Assembly (NCBI RefSeq): GCF_016906535.1
Contig: NC_057372.1
Span: 1,035,501 to 1,099,500, forward strand
Source of the DNA: Rhizoctonia solani
Taxonomy: Eukaryota > Basidiomycota > Agaricomycetes > Cantharellales > Ceratobasidiaceae
DNA: 64,000 nt
Direction of reading: 5' to 3'
A model generated the notes under the pieces. It worked only from the letters and a program-made list of their open reading frames with translations, did not search any database and was not told the DNA's origin. Below are positions 20,345 to 33,277 of the stretch, one piece after another. The position numbers and the translations under genes are program-made. Every line of letters starts with the position of its first letter. Position 1 is the stretch's first letter.

Positions 20345-23300
20345 CTTCCTCTACACAAAATCCAATTAATTAATACCGCCCCTGACCCGACGCTCTCACT
20401 CTACACAAGCGCCCAACTCGAAAGAAAAGAAGAAGAAAAAACACCCACCCTGTGTATACGCGCGTGGTCGATCGTTTAGAGTTGATAGTGACGTCAACTC
20501 ACACATCATTTGCCTTTTGGAGTATTTTTGTCAGGGACTTTGGCGCGCGCGTAATCAATCTTATTCGTCATTTGCACATTGGTCCCCGATCGGGCAGGGC
20601 CACAGTAACCGGTTGCGAGATCTGGTAAAAAGTGAGCCGAGGACGTAAATATGCGCATACACACGAAACAAGGGTCTGCAGAACGGAAAAGTATGAGAGG
20701 GGAGTGTATACGTGGCCTTTCAAAGTATGGTATGACGGGATATATGCGCTTTGGGTACTGCTGCTGCGTCACGCCACGATGCTTCCCCCCCCTGAAATGT
20801 CAGCGCCAGCGCCACAATTATAATCTTACAAGGCGTAGTGAATTGGATTGGATGCGTGGTGATCATGATTTATTGGAGTTTATCGACTGATAAGGAGGTC
20901 TACGGGGATCGTAACCGCCGGAAATCGGTTCAATCCACCGGAATATCGTTCGAATGCTCATTTTGCACTATATGCGCCGACGAGCATATAAAACCCCTGA
21001 TAATAGTCCAAATCCAGGCACATTCCACAGAACGAAAGTCAGGGGCTTAGATTATGGCTCTTGATCAAACCATTTATGGGGACTTTAGCAAAATCTGATA
21101 TTGGATTTCCTCAGAGCTCACACTCGCAATGCCCGATTTCCCTTCGTCCAGATGTGGATTGTCAACGGAGCTCGGACATATACTTGGGTTAACAGCGCAT
21201 TTCAAGTTCACGTAATTCCGTAGGGATTCCTGTAGCATGTCCCCACAAATACACGGAGTGGCTACTCGAGTGGAGTTAGACTTTATGTTCGCTTTTTTCT
21301 CTTATTCAATGGACACACCTGGGACCCCGGACTATCGTGTGAAGCTACTGTGTATCTATGGTTAGATATCCTCTCGATATAGATCTTACTTGGTTTACAT
21401 TACCACATATTCACAGTCGGCCAGACCACACGAGAGCATCCCAGTTCAATCATAACTAGCTCGTACCACCAAACCCGCCCCTAAGATAGCCCGGGGTCCT
21501 CCAAATGGCCACTATCCCTCGCTGACATTAACATGAGGAGCACCAGGGCCATCGTCTCGCAAATCGCCTTCCGTAGCACAGTTAATTCAATCCGATCGAA
21601 TATATTTCTTAGCGTTTGACGGGTCGATATGCCGTACCTTGGAAGCATGCCAACCTCGTACTAGTTGCCGATACGGGTATGACTCGTCCGTCTTGGCATT
21701 GCAAGAAGACGAACTACCCTAAAATACATTTAATGTGAATACGCTCAGACCTCTGATCGACCGTGCTCCAAGCCGCGGTAGATACGACTTTGGGTCGAGT
21801 GAATACAGACTCCACAGCCGGGGAGAGGAAGGGGAGAGGGTGGCAAGACAAAAAGGGCGGTGGATAGCATCATATCACGACCAGCGTGGAGTTGGTTTCT
21901 GTGCTCAGCCTTTGTCTCGCCCAATCATCTCTCAACAACTTATTTAGTCTAAAGTCTATACTAATAACACGAGGTGCACATCGCGGCCTTGTCAATTATC
22001 TTCCATGGCAACATGTTTAACTGAATTGAGTATATATAGATTTGAATTTATCGGACGATGTGCCTTGGGAGCACACGAAGTTGTCAGCATCCGTATGGCT
22101 CATCTTTGCTGATATTCGTGTGTGCGCGTTCGACCCCGCGATAGCAAGGAAAGCGACACGCACGCCAAGTTTGAATAACATCTGTGGCTGAGATAGAAAG
22201 TGACTCACCTACTTCGTACATCAATTCCGGAATTCATTCCTCTCGAACGTTTTATATGCGTTTCCGATACTTATGTACCCACTCCCCAGAGGTAATGTGA
22301 TACTAACCATACTGTGCAACTACTGGTGGGACAAAGGGGGCCGAAAGAGTCAAGTTCTCCCCCACCGCAGTCTCAGAGCTACCACCCTAACTATTCACAG
22401 AACCATTGTAGCTTGCCGAACAAATAATAAAAATACCTCCGTGGGGTACGTATTCGCAAGACACGCCATAAACACATGTACAAAGAGTCCACATTCGCTC
22501 ATCCCTTTCCTTTGAGTTTCAGCCCTCTGCCCACCGCAGTAAGTCGATAAATTGCATCCCCACCGAGATAGAGTCGCCCTATTCGCATACATTGGTTATT
22601 TTAGGCCGCGGACGGACCAGAAGATCTGTGGAGTTTGGTGAGTGGTGACACCCTAATACACCCGTCGTATAGACGAGCCACCACAGAGTCTCAATCTCGC
22701 CACCAAATGGATCTGACAGCTTACATATTTGGAAAGTTCCGATTTACAATTAGCCTATCTCGCTGGGCCCGGGACTGTCGGATGGTTGTATGCATTGATT
22801 CCATATTCCGAGACGTAAGATCTATCCGTAACAAGCGCCCTGATTGGGTTGAGCCACTACATTCGTGATTAGCTGTTAAAAAGCAGTGCAGCAAGATCTC
22901 TGGGCACCCGATCTCGGGTATGGTCTCGGGCGCCCGGAGTAAACTCCTCGGAGGCCTGAATGGAGCTAACTGCTGTTTGGAGACTGGCTTTATGGTATTA
23001 GTCAAAGTAGATGCAGGGATCCCAGACAATAGTTCACGCGTTGAGCAGTCGTCTCCCAAGGGGCACTTCATGGTAGCAGGTGCGTAGTAACGTCACACAT
23101 TGGCTAAACCGAACTACACTTGAATCGATGAACTTTAGGCCGTTCCTGGAGGGTTACCAGCCTAGTTCCATCAGATAAGTCGTGATTGGGTTATCACTTC
23201 TTTCGCGATCCTGTATTACACTTGGGGAAGGAAACGGATAACTACGGGTATGTGCAAGTCCGTTAGCGCCTTGAGTTCTGACTGATAGTTATCACCCAAA

Positions 23301-24825
23301 GTGCACTGTTATATTCACCTAAGTTATGTCGATTTCTAGTTCAACTACCAAGCCCCCATGGATGATAATGGGAGAGATATGGGTCAAAAGGTTTGGACCC
23401 GCGAGTACTCGTGTGTACCCGTTTCCATCCCTGATTACACTAGCGTGAACCAAGAGGTGACTGAGGCCTTTCAAATCGCGTATGTTGTCTGAAGTGTTGG
23501 TTTTTGTTTGACTGATACCTTGTCTTGAGAGCCAAATAGATTATGTGTAATGTAAAAGATAACTATGTCTTAAAGACACGTCAATGTTATCTGTTCCGGC
23601 AGAATATGTATCCTTGGACATACGGTGGATAAGAGTAACCTGATATACTTTAATTAGTCACTAACTTGGTAGTTATTAGCTGTAAATGAGATTCATGCCC
23701 CTGATGCTTTGGAAGAATTGCATCGTTAAGCTTTCCTGCTCGGAAGCATGGTATAAATTCAGTGACATAGTGGTTCGTTCAGAGCCACTGAATCGTTAGT
23801 GACGAAACGGAAATGACCATCAAAATGAGTCATATTCCTATCAGTCCAAGCCGATTGACCATAACTGATTGTCCACTTGGTCATCGTGATTTGCAACATA
23901 TATTCAGATGTTTTCCAAAGTAAGCACGACAGCATGTTGCAAGATGATATATTTACTTTTTTGATATCAATTCCAAAGAAGTAAATCTGATAAACAATGT
24001 AGATGTGGTACTCCTGCCCTTGATTACTCTTAACTTCACACAAAGCCCGAGGGCGAGCGGGCGAACCGTGGTCGCTTGGCGCTTATGCTAGCACTGATTA
24101 AATTGGGCATTTAATTTGTTGGATAAGCCAGCGATCCCGTCTCTCGCTCTTAGAACCGACATCAGCCCGCGATTCCACCGCCTGTCCTGGGTCTCGGTCA
24201 AGTTCAGATTCGTCTCGAACATGAAAGTCGCCATATGACCTGATATCACTCCGAGTACCATACACTGCCACTGCGCTCTTTTGCCACGTCTCTCTCATTG
24301 ACACCCGAACTTGAGAAATGCCTTACACCATTACTGAATGACGAACCTCGGGACTTTCATACGAAGAGTAACATTATATACTTATTCGATTGAGCTCGAT
24401 ACGCATGAACATGCAAGCACGTCTTCCGACGCCATTATGTGGACATTTTTAAAGTAGCACCAACATTGATACTGCTTCTGTGAGTAAAGAACCTCAACCT
24501 TACTTTCTTCTCTTGAAACCATGCAATTAACCTGCATAAGATTTGTACACATCTCTTGGCTGCTAGAGCTCCGAACCTGAACCGCAATTCTCCCGTGTGC
24601 CTGGATTTCAAGCTCATGCACACTAGACGGGAGTTCCCGGTTATAATCTTCATATTCCTCTTGAACCTATGCGTTTCCAACTTGAATACCTTGCTTTGTA
24701 TGACCAAAGGTGTAAACAGATCATTGGAACAAGCCGAGATTGTGCCGTTATGGCTGACAGTACGATTCTACGCTGGCAGTTAAAAGCGAGGTACGGAAGC
24801 TACTTCTATCGGACGTTTGGCCAGG
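20345..24825. other. Gene-poor stretch of about 4.5 kb
   Basis: I find no convincing gene, RNA gene, LTR or terminal repeat. Open frames are short (below about 115 codons), scattered over all six frames and not linkable by splice sites into a recognisable protein. Base composition looks more AT-rich than the flanking genes. The final few hundred bases should be the promoter of the GH5 gene. A decayed element too old to recognise by eye cannot be excluded. Confidence 0.55.
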
Positions 24826-27049
24826 ATGGTCTCGTTGTTTTTCATGCTTGCTGCCCTCGCCAGTGGGCACAATGTGCTGGCTACCTTTACTCCGCTCTCG
24901 GCGAAAGAAACCTTCGCGCGTATGAGCCCAGGTTGGAACCTAGGCAACACTCTCGACGCTCTCCCCATTGAAGGAGGGTGGAACAACCCGCGTAGGTGGA
25001 TTGTGGCTTAACCAAGATACTCTTCAATTGAAAACTTGACATCATAACATGCAGCCGTTCAGAATGTTACATTTTCGCAGATTTATGCCGACGGTTTCCG
25101 TAGCGTTCGCATTCCAATCACCTTTGTCAATCAATTCATAGCCGGGGCACCAAGTTATACGGTCAATGCTACCTGGCTTTCGCGTATTAATTATGTGGTT
25201 GACGCTGTGAGTGCACCCAATGAGGACATATTATCCTGTGCCAATACACACCCAGGCATTGGCTACCGGATTATATGCCGTTGTTAACGTGTAAATAAAG
25301 TCTACTTCCGAACATCCATCATCATAGACTAACGTTATGTATCAAGTCACCATGATAGTTGGGACTGGGCAGATATGTCCGGATCCAAGCCGGACATTGA
25401 CGCACGGAAAGCCAAGTTCGAGAAACTCTGGCAACAACTAGCAACTGTCCTTAAAGATAAGGTAAGCAAGTGGAACATTTGACGAATTGGTAGCCAATCC
25501 TGAGTTTGTCATTTCGTTTGACAAGAATGAGCGACTTATTTTCGAATCATTAAACGAACCCGTAGGATCAACGCAATCCGATGCTAATGTCTTGAATGAT
25601 TTGAACTTGAGATTTACAAATGTCGTGCGGAACACCGGTAAGGAGCTCGAGTACAATATATGTTTTAGTAATAAATTAATCGACTAATGCAGGAGGAAAT
25701 AACCCCCAGCGAGTTTTATCGCTGCCTGGGCTCAATGACAACGCTCAGTACCTCAATCAGTGGTTCATAGCCCCCAACAATTATACGTCAGATAAGTGGA
25801 CGGTTCAGTTCCACTGTAAGTCCATTAGGCGAGCAAAGTCATAAGCTACTCACAAGGGTAACCAGATTACAGTCCCTGGGATTTCACAAGTAATTCATGG
25901 GGGAAAACGTTCTGGGGAAGTGACGGTAAGCCTGCATATAACTGGATCTGTGTCACGACTTGTCACATCGGAACACATGTATAGCCGATAAAGCCACTGT
26001 TGATAGCGAATTTGCTCAAGTTCGTGAAAACTTCTCGGTGCCTATCTTGATTGGCGAGTACGGTACTTATTCTGTGGGAAGCGCGATTGAAAAGGCAGCG
26101 GTTGGGCTGTAAGTACCATGGCCAGGGCCAAGTTTTATGGATTCTGATTAGTATTAATTTGATAGCGGTATGACCATGTCGTTCGGACGGCGATAAAATA
26201 CACAATGGTGCCCCAATGGTGGGATAACGGCAACGACTTTTACGATCGCGCTAATGCAAAATGGCGTGATGTCACCACGAAAAACATCGTGATTGCTGCT
26301 GCTGCTGGAAAGATAAACACCATCCCCTACGTATGTCTCCCGTTTGGTTTTCTAGCCTCCTTATAACTGACTCGACATAGAATGGCAATGGGACGATTTG
26401 GTTGAAATCAGGTGTTACCACTCCCGCAAGCATATATCTACAATACAACGGAAACGGCCTCAAGGGTATTTATACTCCATCTGGGACTGCACTCATTGCT
26501 GGGAAGGACTACACTGTGGTCACCAGTCCTTTAACCGGATTTACCTTGACGCCCTCGTATATATCATCTCTCGGCTCCAGCTCAACTCTGGGCGAAATTG
26601 GGCGTGTTATCGTTCGTTCAAGTTCAGGTGCCGACCTCGAAATCGATATCCGTCGGTATGCGCGGCCCGTGATTTCTACCGGAACAATCAATGTGTCTGG
26701 GAGCACGAGCGATTACTTTATTAATTTTTCTCCCAACGGCGCCAAACTTGCGACAGTGAAGGCAGTTGGGCCCAGTGGTGAATTTGTCAAGGATGATTGG
26801 ACCGTGTGGCTTGGCGAGCCACAAGCTGGGCGAATCAATTGGGGCGACTATGGTGTCTACGAGAACCAACTAATTATTTACTCGAGCCTACTAAGTACTA
26901 TCAAGAACTTTGGCAAACCAGTGACGTGAGTGGTCAGAATTTAGTGCGGTAATCCATACTGACGCGTTATGATCGATAGATTGACTTGGGAGTTCTGGCC
27001 ACGAGCAGATACTTCAAACAATGCAACTACAGTGGTGACGGTGACTTGA
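24826..27049 (+). CDS. Secreted GH5 endoglucanase with C-terminal X2-like module
   Basis: It probably cleaves internal beta-1,4 links of cellulose or related glucans outside the cell. Eleven exons join in frame: 24826-24991, 25055-25206, 25256-25290, 25347-25461, 25526-25637, 25693-25815, 25866-25925, 25985-26100, 26166-26330, 26381-26925 and 26980-27049, about 552 residues. A hydrophobic signal peptide follows MVSLFFMLAALAS. The GH5 barrel shows MSPGWNLGNTLDA, VVNVHHDSWDW, the acid/base Glu in FESLNEPVG and the nucleophile Glu in ILIGEYGTY. From about residue 355, SIYLQYNGNGLKGIY and the following beta-rich region resemble the X2 module of bacterial endoglucanases, followed by a second beta-rich module. 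The donor after exon 8 must be GTTGGG at 26101; the better-looking GTAAGT at 26109 breaks the frame. Confidence 0.93.
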
Positions 27050-27243
27050 ACGGAATATATAATTCATTTCATTCAATGGGAAACCAGAGATTGCGGCGGT
27101 GTAGATACATGGTAACAAGTAATTTTCCAATCCGCAGGATATGGGACAAATAGGGATAGAAGTCGAGTGATCCTATAAACGGGAGAGGTAGACGACAGCG
27201 ACTCGCAAAAGCTCGACAAGCTAGGAAAGAGCCAATAAGGGGC

Positions 27244-27974
27244 TTAAAGAAGTTCCGTATGCACATTAGATTCAGAGATTGCAGGCTCGCAATAATTAAT
27301 TATCTCGGTAAGACCCGGGCTAGGCATGTGGCACAAGTCTCGATCAAGGGTAAGAGGTGGTCGTGTACCATAGGGATAGGTGGCGACATTTTCATATAGG
27401 GTAGTTTCTTCTCTGCAAACGAAGATCTCCATGATGTGCGCGGGCGGGCTGGCAAAGGGAGACATGAAAGGCGTATAATAATCCTTAGGCCCTTCAGCAA
27501 CCGTGGTAAATGTGGCTTCGATTTCGTGGTCGTCCAAAATGTCAATTTCGGCTGTCAGTTTGTTAAGCATCTCGAGGGGGCTGGAGCATACGAGGTTGTC
27601 CTTGAGCCCGTAGGTTATGGAACACCCCATTGGCTCGGACTCGACATTATGGGGCTCGAAGCTCGAAAGAGCTGTCTCGTGGAACAATTGTGCAGCTTCA
27701 TGTCGTCCATGTTGGGCCATATGGATGGCATGGAGACACACAGGGACCGAACGGCAACAAGCCCCAGTGCACCACAGACAAGAGCGCATAAGTATACTAT
27801 CCATAGGTTGATGATAAGAAGAACAAGGTTTCCGGTGAGGAAAGCCAACAAAAAGATCAACCCGAACGAAAATACGGTGACCTTGAGGAGAACGGCCATT
27901 TCAAGGATAAGCGAAGATTCGAACATCATGGTTCTTGTATGCAGAGCGAGCAAACGGGTGCACAGGAACTCCAA
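27244..27974 (-). CDS. Hypothetical membrane protein (model uncertain)
   Basis: I do not recognise this protein. On the minus strand a frame from 27974 encodes at least two strongly hydrophobic helices (SFGLIFLLAFLTGNLVLLII and the segment after it). A second frame, open from 27804 to the stop at 27244, encodes a soluble acidic part with LEMLNKLTAEIDILDDHE. The two probably belong to one gene joined by an intron between about 27700 and 27800, but I could not fix the splice sites. There is no family match I can name. It could be two unrelated open frames. Confidence 0.35.
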
Positions 27975-28501
27975 GCACGTAGCTGCTGAGATGAGGAACT
28001 TCCTCGACAGGGGGATTTATAGAACAATGCGACCTGGGACGAAGTATGCGGAAGCATAGTCGACCTCAAATAATTCGCAAGGTGGTGCAATTGGGCCTCG
28101 ATCATCTATCCTAAAAACGCGCTTGTGATTAATTCATTTAACAGGATATGCTTATATTATGCTCCGCCGGTGGTCCAAGTACGAAAACACCACTCTCAAA
28201 TGAAAAGAAGCGGAATATTACGGATGCGCCTCTTGTCGATCTTTGGAGCACTGGAGGTCTGCCGATCATCGGTAAACATTTGTAATATACAGTAGATCGT
28301 GTACAATTATCATCACCCTAACAAAAGAGCCAGAAACGAAGGGAAGCCAATATATATATAAACCTCAAAAAGAGAGGTAGCGAGGAATATACCCAGTCAC
28401 GGTATCTCACAAACCAGGAAGAAAGCTTGGGGCGAATATCCGAAACGTTTCGAGTTAAGGGAGAAGCACTCCAACCGAGTGGAGATCCTCACGAAAGATG
28501 A

Positions 28502-29910
28502 TCAAGAAGGACCAGACCACCGGGTTAGAGAGGACGATGGTAGGAGGGGTGTAGTGGTATCATTTGTGCGCATGGTAATATCCGTGTCACCCGTGTCTCT
28601 TCGTTCAGGATGTCCCTTCTCGTGCGGCGATGGCCCAATGTAGGTACCTCGAGTGAATGGAGGAAGCATCTCGCAGTCATCGTCGTCTTCTTCCCTTCGG
28701 GTCGTCACCAGACCGCCGCCCCATGAGTGCCGGTTGGTAGGGCTTGGCCTCACTTCGTCTTCCATATCATCCTGGTAAGCCGAGCCTCTCCGCTCGTGAG
28801 CAGTCAATAAAGGCGGAGTTGTGTAGTACTCGGGTTTTAGGAATTCGGATGAGGGAGCAACGTCCCGATCTCGGCGCTTGCGACGGTGCAACCAGAATGC
28901 CAAGCCTGCGATCCCACCTAATAATACAAGACCCCCAATGACGCCACCAACGATTGCGCCAATTGGCGGACCAGACGAAGCAATACCAGCGGACTGCACA
29001 TCTCCTGAGGTTGGCGATGCGCCGATAACTGCCTTGGTGTCACTCGGAGAATTGGTGGCCGAATCTGGAAATGTTGAACTTGGAGCTGAAATTTGGTATA
29101 TGAATCTGTCAGAATATCCAGTTACTCTACTTGTGGTAAAACTTGTTTACCTGTAATTGTATCGAGATTAAAGGATTTTGGATCGAATGCATCCTCATTG
29201 AAACTAGTTGCCCAAGCAGGTGGCGAGGGGACCCATGCAACTCTACGACTATTGGGGTTAAGTATTGGTTCCTTATAGGTTGAACACGATCTTCACTTAC
29301 ACCCTTTTCTTTTTGAGCTCGTTAGGACATACACCATCTTGATATGTTTCAAATCTATGCCAAATGTAGGTGTCGAATGTCCCTCAAAGAAAAGAGCTAC
29401 AGTACTTACCTTTGCCATTCGATATCTGTGGTATTGACGTATGACCAATCCCATTTATAACATCCTGCACATGCTGATAGAATATTGAACATAACCCTGT
29501 CACAAGCGCATTCCTTCATTCGCTCTGAGGACGAATCATTTGTAAGGAATACACTAGCGGTGTACCACACGTCCTCGGGTAATTCCGTCCAAGTAGGCAT
29601 ATGTGAAGCCTATATAGAATTAGCACCGATGTTGTACGATTAAAACAATACGATTAACTTACTGCATGTTTGATGCATCAACTCCTGCAACTTGACATAC
29701 ATCCTTGCCCATTGCCAAACTTCCATCATCGGTTTGGCGCGCTTGTGTACGACATTCTACCTAGCAGACCGAATGTTTAGCCAATACATTCGTTCACATA
29801 GCTAGAATCTTCACTTTGTCTGCGGCTACTTGGCCTGTGGCAGTGCTCATTAATACTACGAAAGCATAAACTGCTTCTGCAAGAGCAATCCTCCTCCCAA
29901 ACACTGTCAT
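28502..29910 (-). CDS. Single-pass membrane protein with Cys-rich ectodomain
   Basis: The start at 29910 gives a signal peptide (MTVFGRRIALAEAVYAFVVL...). A cysteine-containing ectodomain follows (CRTQARQTDDGS, MKECACDRVMF and CAGCYKWDWSY), then a Ser/Thr-rich stalk. A membrane helix (IGAIVGGVIGGLVLLGGIAG) with a basic stop-transfer HRRKRRDRD leads to a cytosolic tail of about 110 residues. The C-terminal exons (ending at the stop at 28502) and introns near 29104-29150, 29215-29300, 29340-29410, 29600-29660 and 29760-29830 are plausible, but the phase between the second and third exons does not fit my reading, so the 5' half is provisional. This layout is common among Agaricomycete cell-surface proteins of unknown role. 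It is divergent from YPT1. Confidence 0.6.
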
Positions 29911-30799
29911 AGTCTACAAGAACAGACCACTAGACGATCTGTTTGACAATTCGAATCACAAGATAAGTGAGGACAAGGGAGGTGGCCAAGATTGCGTTGG
30001 TTGAGTAGTTATATGACGATCAGGCGAGCTGTGCAAGCGGGCTACGAGGCGATGCATCGAAAGGAACCCCTGAGCGCTTGTGTCGGTTGTCAACCTATCC
30101 AATGGCAAACAGCTGCGTGGGGCGTGTCGAATTGCACAGATTTATCAGCGGGGTCCTCGGAGTTTGATCCAGATGGAGTCGGTGACGTTGGACAACATGA
30201 AGAGGATCTTTCTATACGCAAAGTGTGTTGGAAGATGTGTTAGTGGATAAATAATAATAGTCGAAATCCTATTTACGCATGGTCGTTTGGATTCTGTATC
30301 TATGGTCCCACGATGCCATCAGACTATGTGATCATATTACCAGTTGAGGGAAGACTCCCGTGTGAGGTATGAGCTGAGACATCCCTTCTACGACTGGTGC
30401 TTCTGTCGCAACTGGTGTACGGGATCCACTCATTCTACGTAAATCGCAGCTAGTACATCATATTGTACGCGCTGGTTGAGTTCAATGTTGGTTCCTGGGC
30501 CTTATCTTCATGTCACTAGATTGATCAGACGGACAGCATGAATTGCATGAATATTTTACGAATATTCAACGAACCATTCGAACGCGGCTTATACCCTGAC
30601 CAAAATACATGCAAGTACCTAAACGAGAAGACTCGGGTTACACAAATAGAGACCGGGCTGAATGCGGGTTCTCAGCAAGCGCCGAACTTGCAAGGAATTG
30701 GTAATAATGGGATCACTTACGCACCCACAGTACCCTTGCTCTTCCGACAACGACCGCGAACGACTCAAACACCAGATTTGCCTGTAGAACTTAGCCGCT
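29911..30799. other. Divergent intergenic region upstream of YPT1
   Basis: It lies between the minus-strand membrane-protein gene and plus-strand YPT1 and should hold both promoters. I see no coding signal beyond short isolated frames. Confidence 0.55.
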
Positions 30800-31944
30800 A
30801 TGCACGCCAGCGAATACGACTATCTCTTCAAACTCCTCCTCATTGGTGACTCTGGTGTCGGCAAGGTGCGTCATGCCACTGACGGCGATTGGGGCTTTCC
30901 TAATCAGCCAGTGCGGCAACTGGACTCTCGATAACTGACAATGGCCTTTTTCTCTCCAACAGAGTTGTTTGCTCCTGCGTTTTGCAGATGACACTTACAC
31001 CGAGAGCTACATTTCCACCATTGGCGTCGACTTCAAGATTCGTACCATCGAACTCGAGGGCAAGACTGTGAAACTCCAGATTGTACGTGTCCAATACCCA
31101 GGCTCTGTGATATTACCCAGGAATGCGTTGGTACCTCTAAACGATCCCATTGGGTGCCGAAAAGACATCCCGGACCCGAGGTCAATCTCACCCAGCGCCC
31201 TGAGGGCGGTGGTAATTTCTCATTTGTCTACTTGTTTCTTGCTCGCTGCATTCGCTTTACTGACTTTCTTTATCACACAGTGGGACACAGCTGGTTAGCG
31301 CATCTACCACCGAGTAAATAACTGATATCACGCCAGCTCACCATTATCACTTACAGGACAAGAGCGATTCCGCACAATCACCTCGTCCTACTACCGCGGC
31401 GCACACGGAATTATCGTCGTATGACGTAACTGATAACGGTACGCTGCCGGCCTCTACCGTCTCCCGCTTTATAGTATCTATATTTGGGGCTGACTCGTGG
31501 CATAGACACGTTCACGAACGTTAAGCAGTGGCTACAGGAAATCGATCGTTACGCGTCGGAGGGTGTCAACAAGCTTCTTGTTGGTAATAAATCCGACTTG
31601 ACCAGCAAAAAGGTTGTTGAGTACACCGTTGCAAAGGTTTGAGTTTTTGCCTTTGTACATGGTCCAAGTTCGCTCACTGCTCGTACTCCAGGAATTCGCC
31701 GACCAACTCTCTATTCCGTTCCTTGAGACCTCTGCGAAGAACGCAACCAACGTCGAGCAGGCATTCTTGACTATGGCGAAGCAGATCAAGGACCGGTACG
31801 TGTATTCATTCCTTCCGAAATCATGAAGATTCTCATTTATCCAATAGAATGGGATCCACGACAAGCACAACTAACAACACTAAGGCCAACACCATCACAC
31901 CAGGCCAGAGCGTGAACCAGCAATCCTCCGGAGGATGCTGCTAA
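30800..31944 (+). CDS. YPT1: Rab GTPase Ypt1/Rab1, with a 2-base deficit in exon 4
   Basis: Ypt1 controls ER-to-Golgi vesicle docking and autophagy initiation. Exons: 30800-30865, 30963-31082, 31281-31293 (13 bases), 31357-31438, 31506-31636, 31692-31795 and 31848-31944. All G motifs are present: GDSGVGKS, switch [24 protein letters not shown] and ETSAK. The protein ends GGCC for double prenylation. Exon 4 is 82 bases, but its flanking phases require 84. After HGIIV the frame hits TGA at 31421-31423, while YDVTDN reads on in another frame. Two bases appear to be missing near 31415-31422. Because Ypt1 is essential in yeasts, I suspect a sequence error rather than a dead gene. Confidence 0.93.
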
Positions 31945-33277
31945 GCGATTGGTCGCAAGCCGTTAGGGGATTTTTACCTTGAACCTATAATAGCGGACTG
32001 ATGGAGAAGTTGTAGTTTTTTGTGATGTGTTCCACCTTTAATTCATTGTCTCTTTACTTGAGTTTGAGTTAGGATTGGTTGCACTTTTCTCCTGCCTTTT
32101 CTTGCCCCCTTCGGTACTGTTGAACACGTGCTGTGGTTGTGTGTGTAGCGTTATACTTTCGCCTGCTGCCCGGCTGTGTTCATATCTCTGGATTTGTCTT
32201 TTTATGTGATTGTTGCCTTGACGTTCAAAATCCCAGTGATCGAACTGAGGGCCCCCAAGTTATTGCCTTCAGACCATAATCATGCCCAAGGCGAAGCGCG
32301 CGATCGTGGCCATGTGGCTTTATCTTGGCTGTTCACTGCTTTGTATTCACGCTGGGACACGAGAGGAGTTGAGATGAACGCCTGTCCAGCCACCATCGTG
32401 AATACCCAGTCGCTTCGCCTGTACGTCATTTTGACTAACGGATCACGTGACACATCCCCCAAGGACGCAATTTATGCCTCCAGCCTACCAGCCCCCCAGC
32501 CTATACATCCAAACCCAGCGCCAACGCTAAATGCTACTGAAGGAGAACGAGCGGTACCCCCGGTTCCACATGGCCGTTCTGTGCATCATGAGTGTCTCAC
32601 GATCCACTCGGCCTTGGTGATTCGCTTAACAACTGGGTTTCATCTCAGTAAAGACAGGCAAGAATTTAATAAACATTTGAGTCTATAACCAAACTATATG
32701 CACAAGCTAGTACCATCATTATGGAATTAACACTCTGGGATGGAATGTAAATACTTGCGCCTGCTCACACGTAACTTACACATTGACCAATTAGACTGGA
32801 GGCAGTGTATCACTGAGCATACGTGCATGTACAAGGTAATAACCGGTCCCCAGAGAATCAGTCTGATTCCTTCTTCCTGTGGCCATATGATCTGTCGTAT
32901 GTACTCGTAAATGTAGCCATTCTCGGTGTGAGGCTAGTAAATCGGTTGAAATGAGTACCTCGATGATCATTATATGCTAACGAAATATCTATTGATTCTT
33001 TATATGTAGCCCTTTATCTTGCTTGGGCTACTGACTTCTCTCGCAACCCGATCATAAGGCTGACGTGGGCCGGCCTTGGGCGTCGTGGTTTTTCAATATG
33101 CATATATTACCAGGTATATGCATAGTTTCGAGGTAATCGCCTGAATGAAATCGATACATATATCGTGCATAGCATAGTTTCGTATAGTGACTGGAGATCC
33201 ACGCATAGAAGGCCCGCGTAAACCCAATCTGCCGAGATTATTATTTAAAAACAGCTTATATTAGCCCTAGAGTTACA
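31945..33277. other. Intergenic region between convergent YPT1 and RPN8
   Basis: A 170-codon open frame at 32176-32688 has no recognisable domain and looks like chance in the YPT1 3' flank. Nothing else is supported here. Confidence 0.5.

Noticed and set aside
32176..32688. 170-codon plus-strand frame downstream of YPT1
   Set aside because: No domain, no signal peptide or splice partner, ordinary composition for a 3' flank; likely chance.
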